A DNA stretch of 64,000 bases from assembly GCF_017873175.1 (NCBI RefSeq), contig NZ_JAGGJW010000002.1, positions 186,001 through 250,000 on the forward strand, read 5' to 3'. Under the pieces are notes generated by a model. It worked only from the letters and a program-made list of their open reading frames with translations. It had not been told where the DNA came from and made no database searches. Below, piece after piece: positions 45,026-52,606 of this stretch (positions are counted from its first letter, which is position 1; each line of letters opens with the position of its first letter). The stretch is from Neorhizobium petrolearium. GTDB lineage: Bacteria > Pseudomonadota > Alphaproteobacteria > Rhizobiales > Rhizobiaceae. The position numbers and the translations under genes are program-made.

Positions 45026-46419
45026 ACGAGCCGGGAAAGATCGCCGTCCTCGACATCGGCAAGACCAACGCCAAGGTCGTCGTGCTCGATTGCGCGACTG
45101 GCCAGGAGATTGCCGAAAGGCGCATGCCGAACCGGGTTCTCTCCGGTCCGCCTTATCCTCACTACGATATCGAAGCGCTGTGGGCCTTTGTGCTGGAAGC
45201 GCTGACCGCCTTCGCCCGACAACCCGGCTTCGATGCGATCTCCATCACCACGCATGGCGCATCTGCCGTGCTTCTGGATGACATGGGCAACCTCGCCTTG
45301 CCGGCGCTGGACTACGAGCACCAATATCCGGAAGAGACTCAGGAGGCCTATGCGGCTCTTCGCCCGGCCTTCTCGGAAACCTTCTCGCCGGCCCTTTCCG
45401 GCGGCTTGAATATCGGAGCGCAGCTCCATTACCAGAAGGCGACATTTCCGACAGAGTTCACCCGGGTGAGGACGATCCTGACCTATCCGCAATACTGGGC
45501 ATGGAGGCTGGCCGGAGTAGCGGCGAACGAGGTCACCTCGCTCGGTTGCCATACGGATCTCTGGCGACCGCGCGAAGGCGCCTACTCCTCGCTGATCGAT
45601 GCACTCGGCATCCGGGACTTCATGGCGCCGGTGCGCTCCGCCTTTGATGCTTTGGGGCCGGTCCTGCCGGAGATCGCCGAGAGAATCGGCCTCATGAAAC
45701 CGGTTCAGGTATATTGCGGCATCCATGATTCCAACGCCTCGCTGCTACCGCACCTGATTGGACGCGAGCCGCCTTTCGCCGTCGTCTCGACCGGCACGTG
45801 GGTGGTGAGTTTTGCGGTCGGCGGTGATCTCGACCACCTCGATCCTGAGCGAGATACGCTCGCCAATGTCGATGCCTATGGCCGTGCGGTGCCCTCCTCC
45901 CGCTTCATGGGCGGCCGCGAATTCGAACTTTTGACAGCCGAGCTTGGCGAACTCCCGCTGGAGGCCGCACTGGCCGCACTGCCTGCAGTAATCGGAAAAG
46001 GTGTCATGCTGCTGCCGAATATTGCAGCAGGCTCAGGCCCCTTCCCCGGCCACGAGCGGCAATGGATCAACGACAAGGGGGCCTCGGCGGACGAACGCTG
46101 GGCCGCCGCCTGTATCTATCTCGCGCTGATGACGGAGACCTGCCTCCACCTGATCGGCGCCAAAGGACCTATCCTGGTGGAAGGTCCGTTTGCCTCGAAC
46201 GCCGCATACCTTCGCACGCTGGCATCGTTGCTGGGCCGCGAGGTGATTGCGCTGCCTGGATCAACCGGAACAAGCCAGGGTGCTGCGCTGCTGGCGGGAA
46301 TGCCTTCGGTCGAGGCCAAGAAATTCGCCCGATTCGAGGGCAGCATCCATCACCTGACAGATTATAAAGAGAACTGGCGCCGACACATCAGTTTTCCCGG
46401 TCGTCAGGAGCCCGGTTGA
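45022..46419 (+). CDS. rhaK: FGGY-family rhamnose/rhamnulose kinase RhaK
   Basis: 465-residue sugar kinase. The phosphate-binding loop is [13 protein letters not shown], the hinge glycine region is [10 protein letters not shown], and the substrate aspartate is probably in [15 protein letters not shown]. In R. leguminosarum RhaK phosphorylates the sugar and is also needed for ABC transporter function. ATG 45022 overlaps the rhaU stop as ATGA. Its last 32 bases overlap the 3' end of the convergent DUF4365-like gene. It closes the rhaRSTPQUK operon. Confidence 0.92.
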   Translation: MNEPGKIAVLDIGKTNAKVVVLDCATGQEIAERRMPNRVLSGPPYPHYDIEALWAFVLEALTAFARQPGFDAISITTHGASAVLLDDMGNLALPALDYEHQYPEETQEAYAALRPAFSETFSPALSGGLNIGAQLHYQKATFPTEFTRVRTILTYPQYWAWRLAGVAANEVTSLGCHTDLWRPREGAYSSLIDALGIRDFMAPVRSAFDALGPVLPEIAERIGLMKPVQVYCGIHDSNASLLPHLIGREPPFAVVSTGTWVVSFAVGGDLDHLDPERDTLANVDAYGRAVPSSRFMGGREFELLTAELGELPLEAALAALPAVIGKGVMLLPNIAAGSGPFPGHERQWINDKGASADERWAAACIYLALMTETCLHLIGAKGPILVEGPFASNAAYLRTLASLLGREVIALPGSTGTSQGAALLAGMPSVEAKKFARFEGSIHHLTDYKENWRRHISFPGRQEPG

Positions 46420-47440
46420 TGCCGCGTTTGCGCCAGAAATCACGCTCTTCCTCTTGCGTCATGAAATCCTCGGGCTCCGGAGCAGCCGGTTCCTTTTCGT
46501 GCGGGTAGCCTGCCTCCAGAAAGCTTTCGGCATCGATATAGGCACAGGCTTCCGGACGCAGTTCAACGTCCAGCACATGAACGGCGATCTTTTCCGAATA
46601 TTCCGCAATCGGTTCGGCATAGGAGTAGCTCGCCCACGGGAAAAGTCTGGTCATGATCTCGTGGAGACTGTCTGCCCGCAAATGGTAGTCGAACCGCATG
46701 TCCGGACCGCTATCTCTATCTTCCTTGAAGTAGATGCGGAGATTGCAGAAGGTCGAAGGCGGGTCGATCCATTCGTCCCAGATGAAGACAGTTATCCGAT
46801 CTAGCATGTCCTCCATCAGCGGACGGTCGAGGACAAAGATCGAACGCATCAGGGCTTCGGGGTCGGTGGGGACCGCCTCTTCGAAAAGCAGCCGTGCCGC
46901 GGCGTCGAGCCGATTGGCATCCGGCACCACGATCGACCATTCCGCTTCCGTCTCCCGGCAGAAAGGCCGTTCAATGCGCTGCCAAACGATCCGTTTTCCG
47001 ATCATGTCAGCTACGAGAAGATAGACCGGCAGCGAATGTCTCGTCCAATAGTCCAGGTGCTCCTTGCGCCCATGATAGAGATATCCCTCCTCTTCCCGGA
47101 CACAGGACGTTTCTGACCGGATATGCAACGCCATGAACCGGCCCGTGGCTCTCCCTTCCTCGAGAATTTCCGCCCGCGCCTCTATGCCGACGTCGGACTC
47201 CGGTATCCGACGAAAGAACCATTTGAAATCCCGCCGGAAAACCTCCTCGCTGGCATCGACCGCGAGGCGCGTGACCTGATCCGCCGGATAGTCTCCCGGG
47301 CCTTTATGGCGCGAGCGGCGGAGCGGCTTTAGCGGAGATCGCCGCCCCCGGATACCTGCAAGCGATGAGAATGCCGCCGCAAGCCGAGCTGTGATCTGGG
47401 CGCCGGTTGCGAAGAGTGCTGCCTGGAGACGTCGCATCAT
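46388..47440 (-). CDS. DUF4365-like protein with altered nuclease-type core
   Basis: 350 residues. Residues about 52-150 match DUF4365: a helix (ADQVTRLAVDASEEVF), SD83-VGIE87-ARAE91-IL, a strand GRFMALHIRS, then LDYWTRHSLPVYLLVAD. DUF4365 resembles Mrr-like PD-(D/E)xK nucleases, where the strand normally ends Q-x-K. Here it is H106-I-R108, so the catalytic lysine is replaced by arginine. The basic N-terminus (about 1-50) and an acidic C-terminus are extra. It starts 12 bases after the hyfI stop on the same strand, so it may be co-transcribed with the hyf genes, and its 3' end overlaps rhaK by 32 bases. Function unknown. Confidence 0.7.
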   Translation of the reverse strand: MMRRLQAALFATGAQITARLAAAFSSLAGIRGRRSPLKPLRRSRHKGPGDYPADQVTRLAVDASEEVFRRDFKWFFRRIPESDVGIEARAEILEEGRATGRFMALHIRSETSCVREEEGYLYHGRKEHLDYWTRHSLPVYLLVADMIGKRIVWQRIERPFCRETEAEWSIVVPDANRLDAAARLLFEEAVPTDPEALMRSIFVLDRPLMEDMLDRITVFIWDEWIDPPSTFCNLRIYFKEDRDSGPDMRFDYHLRADSLHEIMTRLFPWASYSYAEPIAEYSEKIAVHVLDVELRPEACAYIDAESFLEAGYPHEKEPAAPEPEDFMTQEEERDFWRKRGINRAPDDREN

Positions 47441-47452
47441 GGAAGACCGTCC

Positions 47453-47986
47453 TCACGAAGCGCGGGCTCCCTTGTTCACCTGCTCGAGCAGCGCGAGCAG
47501 ACCTTTGAGGATGTCCGTCGGAGAGGGCGGGCAGCCCGGAATATGGAGGTCTACCGGAACAACCTTCGAAACCCCGCCCACGACCGCATAGCTGCCGGCA
47601 AAGCAGCCGCCGTCGCGGGCGCAGCCGCCGAGCGCGACCACCCATTTGGGTGCGGGCGTGGCGTCGTAGGTTCGCAACAGGGCCTCGCTCATGTTCCTAG
47701 TCACCGGCCCTGTCACCATCAGGACGTCGGCATGTCTGGGAGAAGCGACGAAACGGATGCCGAAACGCTCGATGTCGTAAAAGGCGTTGCTGAGCGCATG
47801 CATTTCGAGTTCGCAGCCGTTGCAGGACCCCGCATCGACGGCGCGGATCGACAGGCTGCGGCCGAGCCGCCGGCGTGCCGCCTTGTCGAGCGCCGCCGCC
47901 AGTTCCTCCGCCGCCATGTCGGAAATATCCGGCGCCGGTTCGGTCAATGGCGGTCGGATCACACTTCCAAAAAGGAGCTTGCGCAT
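47453..47986 (-). CDS. hyfI: HyfI/NuoB-like [4Fe-4S] subunit
   Basis: 177-residue small subunit of the complex I / group 4 hydrogenase module. Four ligands of the proximal [4Fe-4S] cluster are visible: C55 and C58 in SCNGCELE, C122 in GGCARDGGC and C152 in IPGCPPSP. The cluster is therefore probably intact even though the partner large subunit lacks nickel ligands. It lies 12 bases after hyfG and 12 bases before the DUF4365-like gene. The peripheral arm is cytoplasmic. Confidence 0.9.
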   Translation of the reverse strand: MRKLLFGSVIRPPLTEPAPDISDMAAEELAAALDKAARRRLGRSLSIRAVDAGSCNGCELEMHALSNAFYDIERFGIRFVASPRHADVLMVTGPVTRNMSEALLRTYDATPAPKWVVALGGCARDGGCFAGSYAVVGGVSKVVPVDLHIPGCPPSPTDILKGLLALLEQVNKGARAS

Positions 47987-47998
47987 GACGGCCTCCCT

Positions 47999-49528
47999 TC
48001 AGAGATCGTGGCCGGAGTAGGAACAGTTGAACGATTTGTTGCAGAGGGGAAAATCGGCGACGATATTGCCCTCGATGACGGCCTCCAGCAGCGGCCACTG
48101 GAACCAGGAAGGGTCGCGCAGATGGCAGCGTTCCACTGTATTCCCGGCAAGCCGGAGCCAGACCAGCACATCGCCGCGAAAGCCCTCGACCATCGCCATG
48201 CCCTCCCTCACCTCGCCGTTTTCGGGGATATCGATCCGCACCGGACCGGCCGGGAGCCGGTCGAGGATCTGTTCGACCAGCGACAGACTGCTCTCCACCT
48301 CCCGGATGCGAACCCAGACGCGCGCATTGACATCGCCCTCGTGCAGAACCGGCACGTCGAAGGCAAGTTCTCCGTAGGGCAGATAGCGCAAGGCGCGCCG
48401 CGCATCGAAATCGCGGCCTGACGCACGTCCGACATAACCGCCCGCGCCATACTGGCGGGCAAGTTCCGGCACGAGCCGGCCGGTTCCAACGGTCCGGTCC
48501 TGCAAAGAAGCGGTATTGTCGTAAAGTTCTATTAGGGCCGGAAACCGGCGGCGGATTTCCGCGAGCAATTCCCGCAAGGCGGTGATACCGTTGTCCTCGA
48601 GGTTGGCAACGACGCCGCCAGGCGCGATGCGGTCACGCATCAGGCGATGCCCGAAAGCGATATCCGCCACCCGCAGCACCCGCTCGCGCAACACGCCGCA
48701 ATGCGCAAGCATCAGCGAAAAGGCCGCGTCGTTGCAGATGGCGCCTATATCGCCGAGATGATTGGCAAGCCGTTCGAGTTCCGCCATGAGCGCCCTGAGC
48801 CATACCGCGCGTCCCGGTATTTCGAGCCCGAACGCTGCCTCTACGGCCCGCGAGAACGCATAGGCGTAGGCAACTGTGCTGTCGCCTGATGTACGTCCGG
48901 CGAGTTGGAGCGCTTTGTCGAGATCCGCGCCCACCATCAGAGCTTCGATCCCCTTGTGGACATAACCGAGACGCTCTTCGAGGCGAACGACTGCCTCGCC
49001 ATTGGCGGTGAACCTGAAATGCCCCGGTTCGATGATGCCGGCATGGACCGGTCCGACCGGAATCTGGTGCAGGCTTTCTCCTGTCGCCGGCAGGAATTCG
49101 TAAGGAGCCGCTTCGGAAGAACGGAGTGTCTTCTCTCCGAGCGGGAAGCGGATATCCCAGCGCCGGTGGTCGAGCCAAGGCCGGGTGTCCGGCAAGCCCC
49201 TGGGTTCAAGACCCGTCAGATCGCGGACCGTCCGTTCCAGGCGAAGCGCCGGTGGGTGATGTCGCGCGACGGAAGGATAAGCCCCCTCCAGCCCCTCAAG
49301 GCTGGCGACGCAGACCGCGCCGTCGACTTCGTCTAGCAGCGCCATATACACACTGTTCCGTTCGCCCCAAAGGCCGAGCAAGGTCAAGTGTCCATCCCGG
49401 AGAGCCTCGGCCAAGGAAATCCAGGCATCGGCATCGACAACGATACGCGGCCAAGGTTGATGCGCCTCGATGAGGCGGTCGGTCCGGATGAAATTGCTCA
49501 GCATCGGCATACCCGTCCTCCTCATCAT
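47999..49528 (-). CDS. hyfG: HyfG/HycE-like large subunit lacking [NiFe] ligands
   Basis: 509 residues. An N-terminal NuoC-like domain (about 15-120) is fused to a NuoD/hydrogenase-large-subunit domain. The HQIPVGPVHAGIIEPGHFRF motif (154-173) is well conserved. Where hydrogenases have R-x-C-G-x-C, this has R212-T-S214-G-D-S217, and the following histidine position is Tyr221. The C-terminal C-x2-C is S503-Y-S-G506. All four nickel-iron cysteines are thus absent, so H2 chemistry is not expected. There is no C-terminal maturation extension. The start is at ATGATG overlapping the hyfF stop. Confidence 0.9.
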   Translation of the reverse strand: MMRRTGMPMLSNFIRTDRLIEAHQPWPRIVVDADAWISLAEALRDGHLTLLGLWGERNSVYMALLDEVDGAVCVASLEGLEGAYPSVARHHPPALRLERTVRDLTGLEPRGLPDTRPWLDHRRWDIRFPLGEKTLRSSEAAPYEFLPATGESLHQIPVGPVHAGIIEPGHFRFTANGEAVVRLEERLGYVHKGIEALMVGADLDKALQLAGRTSGDSTVAYAYAFSRAVEAAFGLEIPGRAVWLRALMAELERLANHLGDIGAICNDAAFSLMLAHCGVLRERVLRVADIAFGHRLMRDRIAPGGVVANLEDNGITALRELLAEIRRRFPALIELYDNTASLQDRTVGTGRLVPELARQYGAGGYVGRASGRDFDARRALRYLPYGELAFDVPVLHEGDVNARVWVRIREVESSLSLVEQILDRLPAGPVRIDIPENGEVREGMAMVEGFRGDVLVWLRLAGNTVERCHLRDPSWFQWPLLEAVIEGNIVADFPLCNKSFNCSYSGHDL

Positions 49529-50988
49529 CGAAGAAGGTTGGCAATATGCTGGAACCAGGCGACCAGCGGTGGCGGCAGATAAATGCCTGCGCCGAGGACC
49601 AGCGCCAGATGGGCATACATGGGAATGTAGGACGCCTTGCCCGGGGCTACGCTGCCTCGTGGCTGGCCGAAGGCCACCCCTGTCAGCCGCAGAAGCAAGG
49701 CCCCGAATGCAACCAACAACCCGAAGACAAGCGGGATCGCGAGCAGCGGATGCCGTGCGAAGGTGGAGCTCACGATCAGGAACTCGCTCATGAAGATACC
49801 CATCGGCGGCAGGCCGGCAATGGCAATGACGCCGGCGAGCAGTCCCCAGCCCAGGCTAGGATGCGTCTCGGTCAAGCCGCGGATGGCGGAAAGCCTTTGC
49901 GTTCCCTTGATCTGGGCGACATGGCCGACGGCGAAGAAGATCGCCGATTTGGTGAGCGAGTGCATGACCATGTGCAGCAGGCCGGCGAAATTGGCGAGCG
50001 GCCCGCCGAGGCCGAAGGCGAAGACGATGATACCCATGTGCTCGATCGAGGAATAGGCAAACAGGCGTTTGATGTCGCGGCGGCGATAGAGCATGAAGGC
50101 GGCAAAGATCAGCGACGTCAGCCCCATCGTCATCATCAGCGGCCCGGCGGCGATCGCCTCGGGACTGGCGGAAAGCAGGATCTTGAAGCGCAGCACGGCG
50201 TAGAGCGCGACGTTCAGCAGAAGGCCGGAGAGCACCGCCGAGATCGGCGTCGGCCCCTCGGCATGCGCATCCGGCAGCCAGGCATGCAGTGGCGCGAGGC
50301 CGACTTTGGTACCGTAACCCAGAAGCAGAAAGACGAAGGCGACATTGAGAAGCGCCGGATCGAAGGTAGCAGCGTGCTCCACAAGAATGGTCCAGACCAT
50401 GGCGTCGTAACCCTCGCCGACAACCGGCTGTGCCGCGAGATAAACGAGGATGGTGCCGAAGAGCGCAAAGGCGATGCCGACGCTTCCGAGGATGAAATAT
50501 TTCCAGGCCGCTTCCAGCGCCTCATGCGTCCGATAGATGCCGACCATCAGCACCGTCGTCAGTGTCGCGAGTTCGACCGCCACCCACATCAGCCCGATAT
50601 TGTTCGAGACGAAGGCGAGGTTCATGCCGAACATCATGACCTGATACATGGCGTGGTAGAAACGCAGGTTCGCCGGCGTTAGCCGACCGGTTTCGAGTTC
50701 GTGCGCGATATAGCTTGCGCTGAATATGCTGGTGGTGAACCCGACGAAGGCATTGAGGACGATGAAGACGATGTTGAGATCGTCGACGAGCAGGTATTGT
50801 CCCGGCTCGGGCCGTTCGGTGACGAACAGGGAAAGGGCGGCGAGCAGTGTCAGCAGGCTTGCAAGCACGTTGAGCCGCGCCGTGATCCTGTAGCCGGGCA
50901 AGAGGGCCAGAAGCGCCGCCGCCACGACGGGGACCAGCAGGACCGCCGCCACCGCATCGAAGGCGAGCAAAGGGGACAGCACGTTCAC
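49525..50988 (-). CDS. hyfF: HyfF-like proton-pumping membrane subunit (NuoL/M/N family)
   Basis: 487-residue antiporter-like membrane protein with about 14 helices. Core motifs are VAVELATLTTVLMVG (conserved Glu), LLGYGTKVGLAPLHAWLPDAHAEGPTPISAVLSG (conserved Lys and His), RRRDIKRLFAYSSIEHMG and HSLTKSAIFFAVG. The GTG start at 50988 overlaps the hyfE stop as GTGA; the frame continues upstream only antisense to other evidence. It forms part of the membrane arm with HyfB, C and E. Confidence 0.9.
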   Translation of the reverse strand: MNVLSPLLAFDAVAAVLLVPVVAAALLALLPGYRITARLNVLASLLTLLAALSLFVTERPEPGQYLLVDDLNIVFIVLNAFVGFTTSIFSASYIAHELETGRLTPANLRFYHAMYQVMMFGMNLAFVSNNIGLMWVAVELATLTTVLMVGIYRTHEALEAAWKYFILGSVGIAFALFGTILVYLAAQPVVGEGYDAMVWTILVEHAATFDPALLNVAFVFLLLGYGTKVGLAPLHAWLPDAHAEGPTPISAVLSGLLLNVALYAVLRFKILLSASPEAIAAGPLMMTMGLTSLIFAAFMLYRRRDIKRLFAYSSIEHMGIIVFAFGLGGPLANFAGLLHMVMHSLTKSAIFFAVGHVAQIKGTQRLSAIRGLTETHPSLGWGLLAGVIAIAGLPPMGIFMSEFLIVSSTFARHPLLAIPLVFGLLVAFGALLLRLTGVAFGQPRGSVAPGKASYIPMYAHLALVLGAGIYLPPPLVAWFQHIANLLR

Positions 50989-51650
50989 TTCCGCCTCCTC
51001 CCCCTGAAATCGTCGAGCGCCCTGACATCGACGGTATCGAACCGTTCCCGGATGCGAAACAGGAAGACGCCAATGACGATGAAGGCAATCAGGATCGAGA
51101 AGGCGACACTGATCTCGACGACCAGCGGCATGCCCTTCGCGCCGGTCGCGGCCAGCACCAGCCCATTCTCCAGCGACATGAAGCCGACGACCTGGCTGAC
51201 CGCATTGCGGCGCGTGACCATGATCAGCAATCCGAGCAGGAGAACGGAGAGGGCGAAGGCGAGATCTTCGCGGGCAAGCGGATCGGCTTCCGGCGTGACG
51301 CGCAGCATGACCACGATCGACAGCGCGACGAGGCCGATGCCGGCCAGCATGGTCGGGCCGACTCCGACGACCGTCTCGATCTCGCGATGGATGCCGAGCT
51401 GGCGGATCATACGATGGAGCGCTACCGGAATAACGATTGCCTTGAAGATGAGGGCGATGGCCGCGGTCACGTAAAGATGCGGCGCGTCCTGAATTAAAGC
51501 CTGCCAGGCGACCGACAGTGTCAGCACCAGCGAATGCAGTGCGAACACGTTGAGCAGGGCATAAAGACGGTCCTGGTAGAGCATCATCATGCTCACCAGC
51601 ACCAATCCGCCAGCAAGCATGTGAGCGATGTCGAAGACCGGACCATTCAT
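50985..51650 (-). CDS. hyfE: HyfE-like membrane subunit
   Basis: 221 residues with about six helices, resembling HyfE and, in its C-terminal half, NuoK/MrpC-type proteins (SQVVGFMSLENGLVLAATGA). The glutamate in SLENG corresponds to the conserved membrane-embedded acid residue of that family. ATG 51650 overlaps the hyfC stop (TGATG). It precedes hyfF with a 4-base overlap. Confidence 0.87.
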   Translation of the reverse strand: MNGPVFDIAHMLAGGLVLVSMMMLYQDRLYALLNVFALHSLVLTLSVAWQALIQDAPHLYVTAAIALIFKAIVIPVALHRMIRQLGIHREIETVVGVGPTMLAGIGLVALSIVVMLRVTPEADPLAREDLAFALSVLLLGLLIMVTRRNAVSQVVGFMSLENGLVLAATGAKGMPLVVEISVAFSILIAFIVIGVFLFRIRERFDTVDVRALDDFRGRRRK

Positions 51651-52606
51651 CACAAGCTCCTCGAAACGAACCGCAGAAGGGTGGCAAGCAGCGCGAGCAT
51701 GAGCGCGGCACCTAAGAACTCCGGCACGCGAAAAACCCGCATTTTCGCGATCGAGGTTTCGAACAAGGCAAGAAGAGCGCCCCCGACTATAAGCTTGGTC
51801 AGATAGACGACGAGCCCGGCCAGATAGGCGGTCGGCCCCGTTTCCGGGGCCGCAAGTTTCCACGGCACGAATATGCAGACGATCAACGAAATGTAGAGGA
51901 GTAGCTTGAGCGACGCCGCCAGTTCGATCATCGCGAGATGCCGTCCGGAATATTCGAGCACCATAGCCTCATGCACCATGGTGAGCTCCAGATGGGTTGC
52001 CGGATTGTCCACCGGAATGCGGGCGTTCTCCGCAATCGCCACCATAACGAGCGCGACCAGCGCGATCGCGAGGGAAACGCGCAAGCCGACCTCAGGGGAG
52101 CTCATGAACCCGGCGATCGTGGAAAGCTGCGTCGAGCCGGCGACCAGGGCAAGCGTGAAGATGATGAGCAACATTGAAGGCTCGGCGAGCGTTGCGATCA
52201 TCGCTTCACGGCTTGAACCTATCCCACCGAAGCTGGTGCCGACATCCATGCCGGCGAGCGCCAGGAGGAACCGCGCACTGCCCAGAAGGGCGACGATCGC
52301 GATCAGGTCCGCCGTCCAACTGAAGATCAGGCCGGTCGCAAATGTCGGGATGACGGCCGCTGCCACCCAGGTCGTGGCGAAGATCAGGTAAGGTGCCACC
52401 CTGAACAGCCAGGATGCGTTCTCCGCCACGACGGCCTCCTTGCGGAGCAGCCGCAGGAGATCGCGATAGGGCTGAATCAGCGAGGGGCCTTGCCGGCGCA
52501 ACAGCCGCGCCTTGACCTTGCGGATGAGACCGGTCAGCAGCGGCGCCAGCAGCACGACAAGCGCCATCTGGAAAGCCTGAACGAAAAGAGCGGAGATCAG
52601 GACCAT
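51650..52606 (-). CDS. hyfC: HyfC-like membrane subunit (NuoH family)
   Basis: 318-residue, eight-helix membrane protein of the NuoH/HycD family that docks the peripheral subunits. Typical motifs are GPSLIQPYRDLLRLLRKE near the N-terminus, AENARIPVDNPATHLELTMVHEAMVLEYSG in the middle, and ETSIAKMRVFRVPEFLGAAL. Acidic residues of the quinone/ferredoxin-side loop are kept. It overlaps hyfB by 10 bases and hyfE by 1. Confidence 0.9.
   Translation of the reverse strand: MVLISALFVQAFQMALVVLLAPLLTGLIRKVKARLLRRQGPSLIQPYRDLLRLLRKEAVVAENASWLFRVAPYLIFATTWVAAAVIPTFATGLIFSWTADLIAIVALLGSARFLLALAGMDVGTSFGGIGSSREAMIATLAEPSMLLIIFTLALVAGSTQLSTIAGFMSSPEVGLRVSLAIALVALVMVAIAENARIPVDNPATHLELTMVHEAMVLEYSGRHLAMIELAASLKLLLYISLIVCIFVPWKLAAPETGPTAYLAGLVVYLTKLIVGGALLALFETSIAKMRVFRVPEFLGAALMLALLATLLRFVSRSL

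Noticed and set aside
47999..49528. Annotation as a functional formate hydrogenlyase/hydrogenase-4 large subunit
   Set aside because: All four cysteine ligands for the [NiFe] centre are replaced and no maturation or formate dehydrogenase genes are present.
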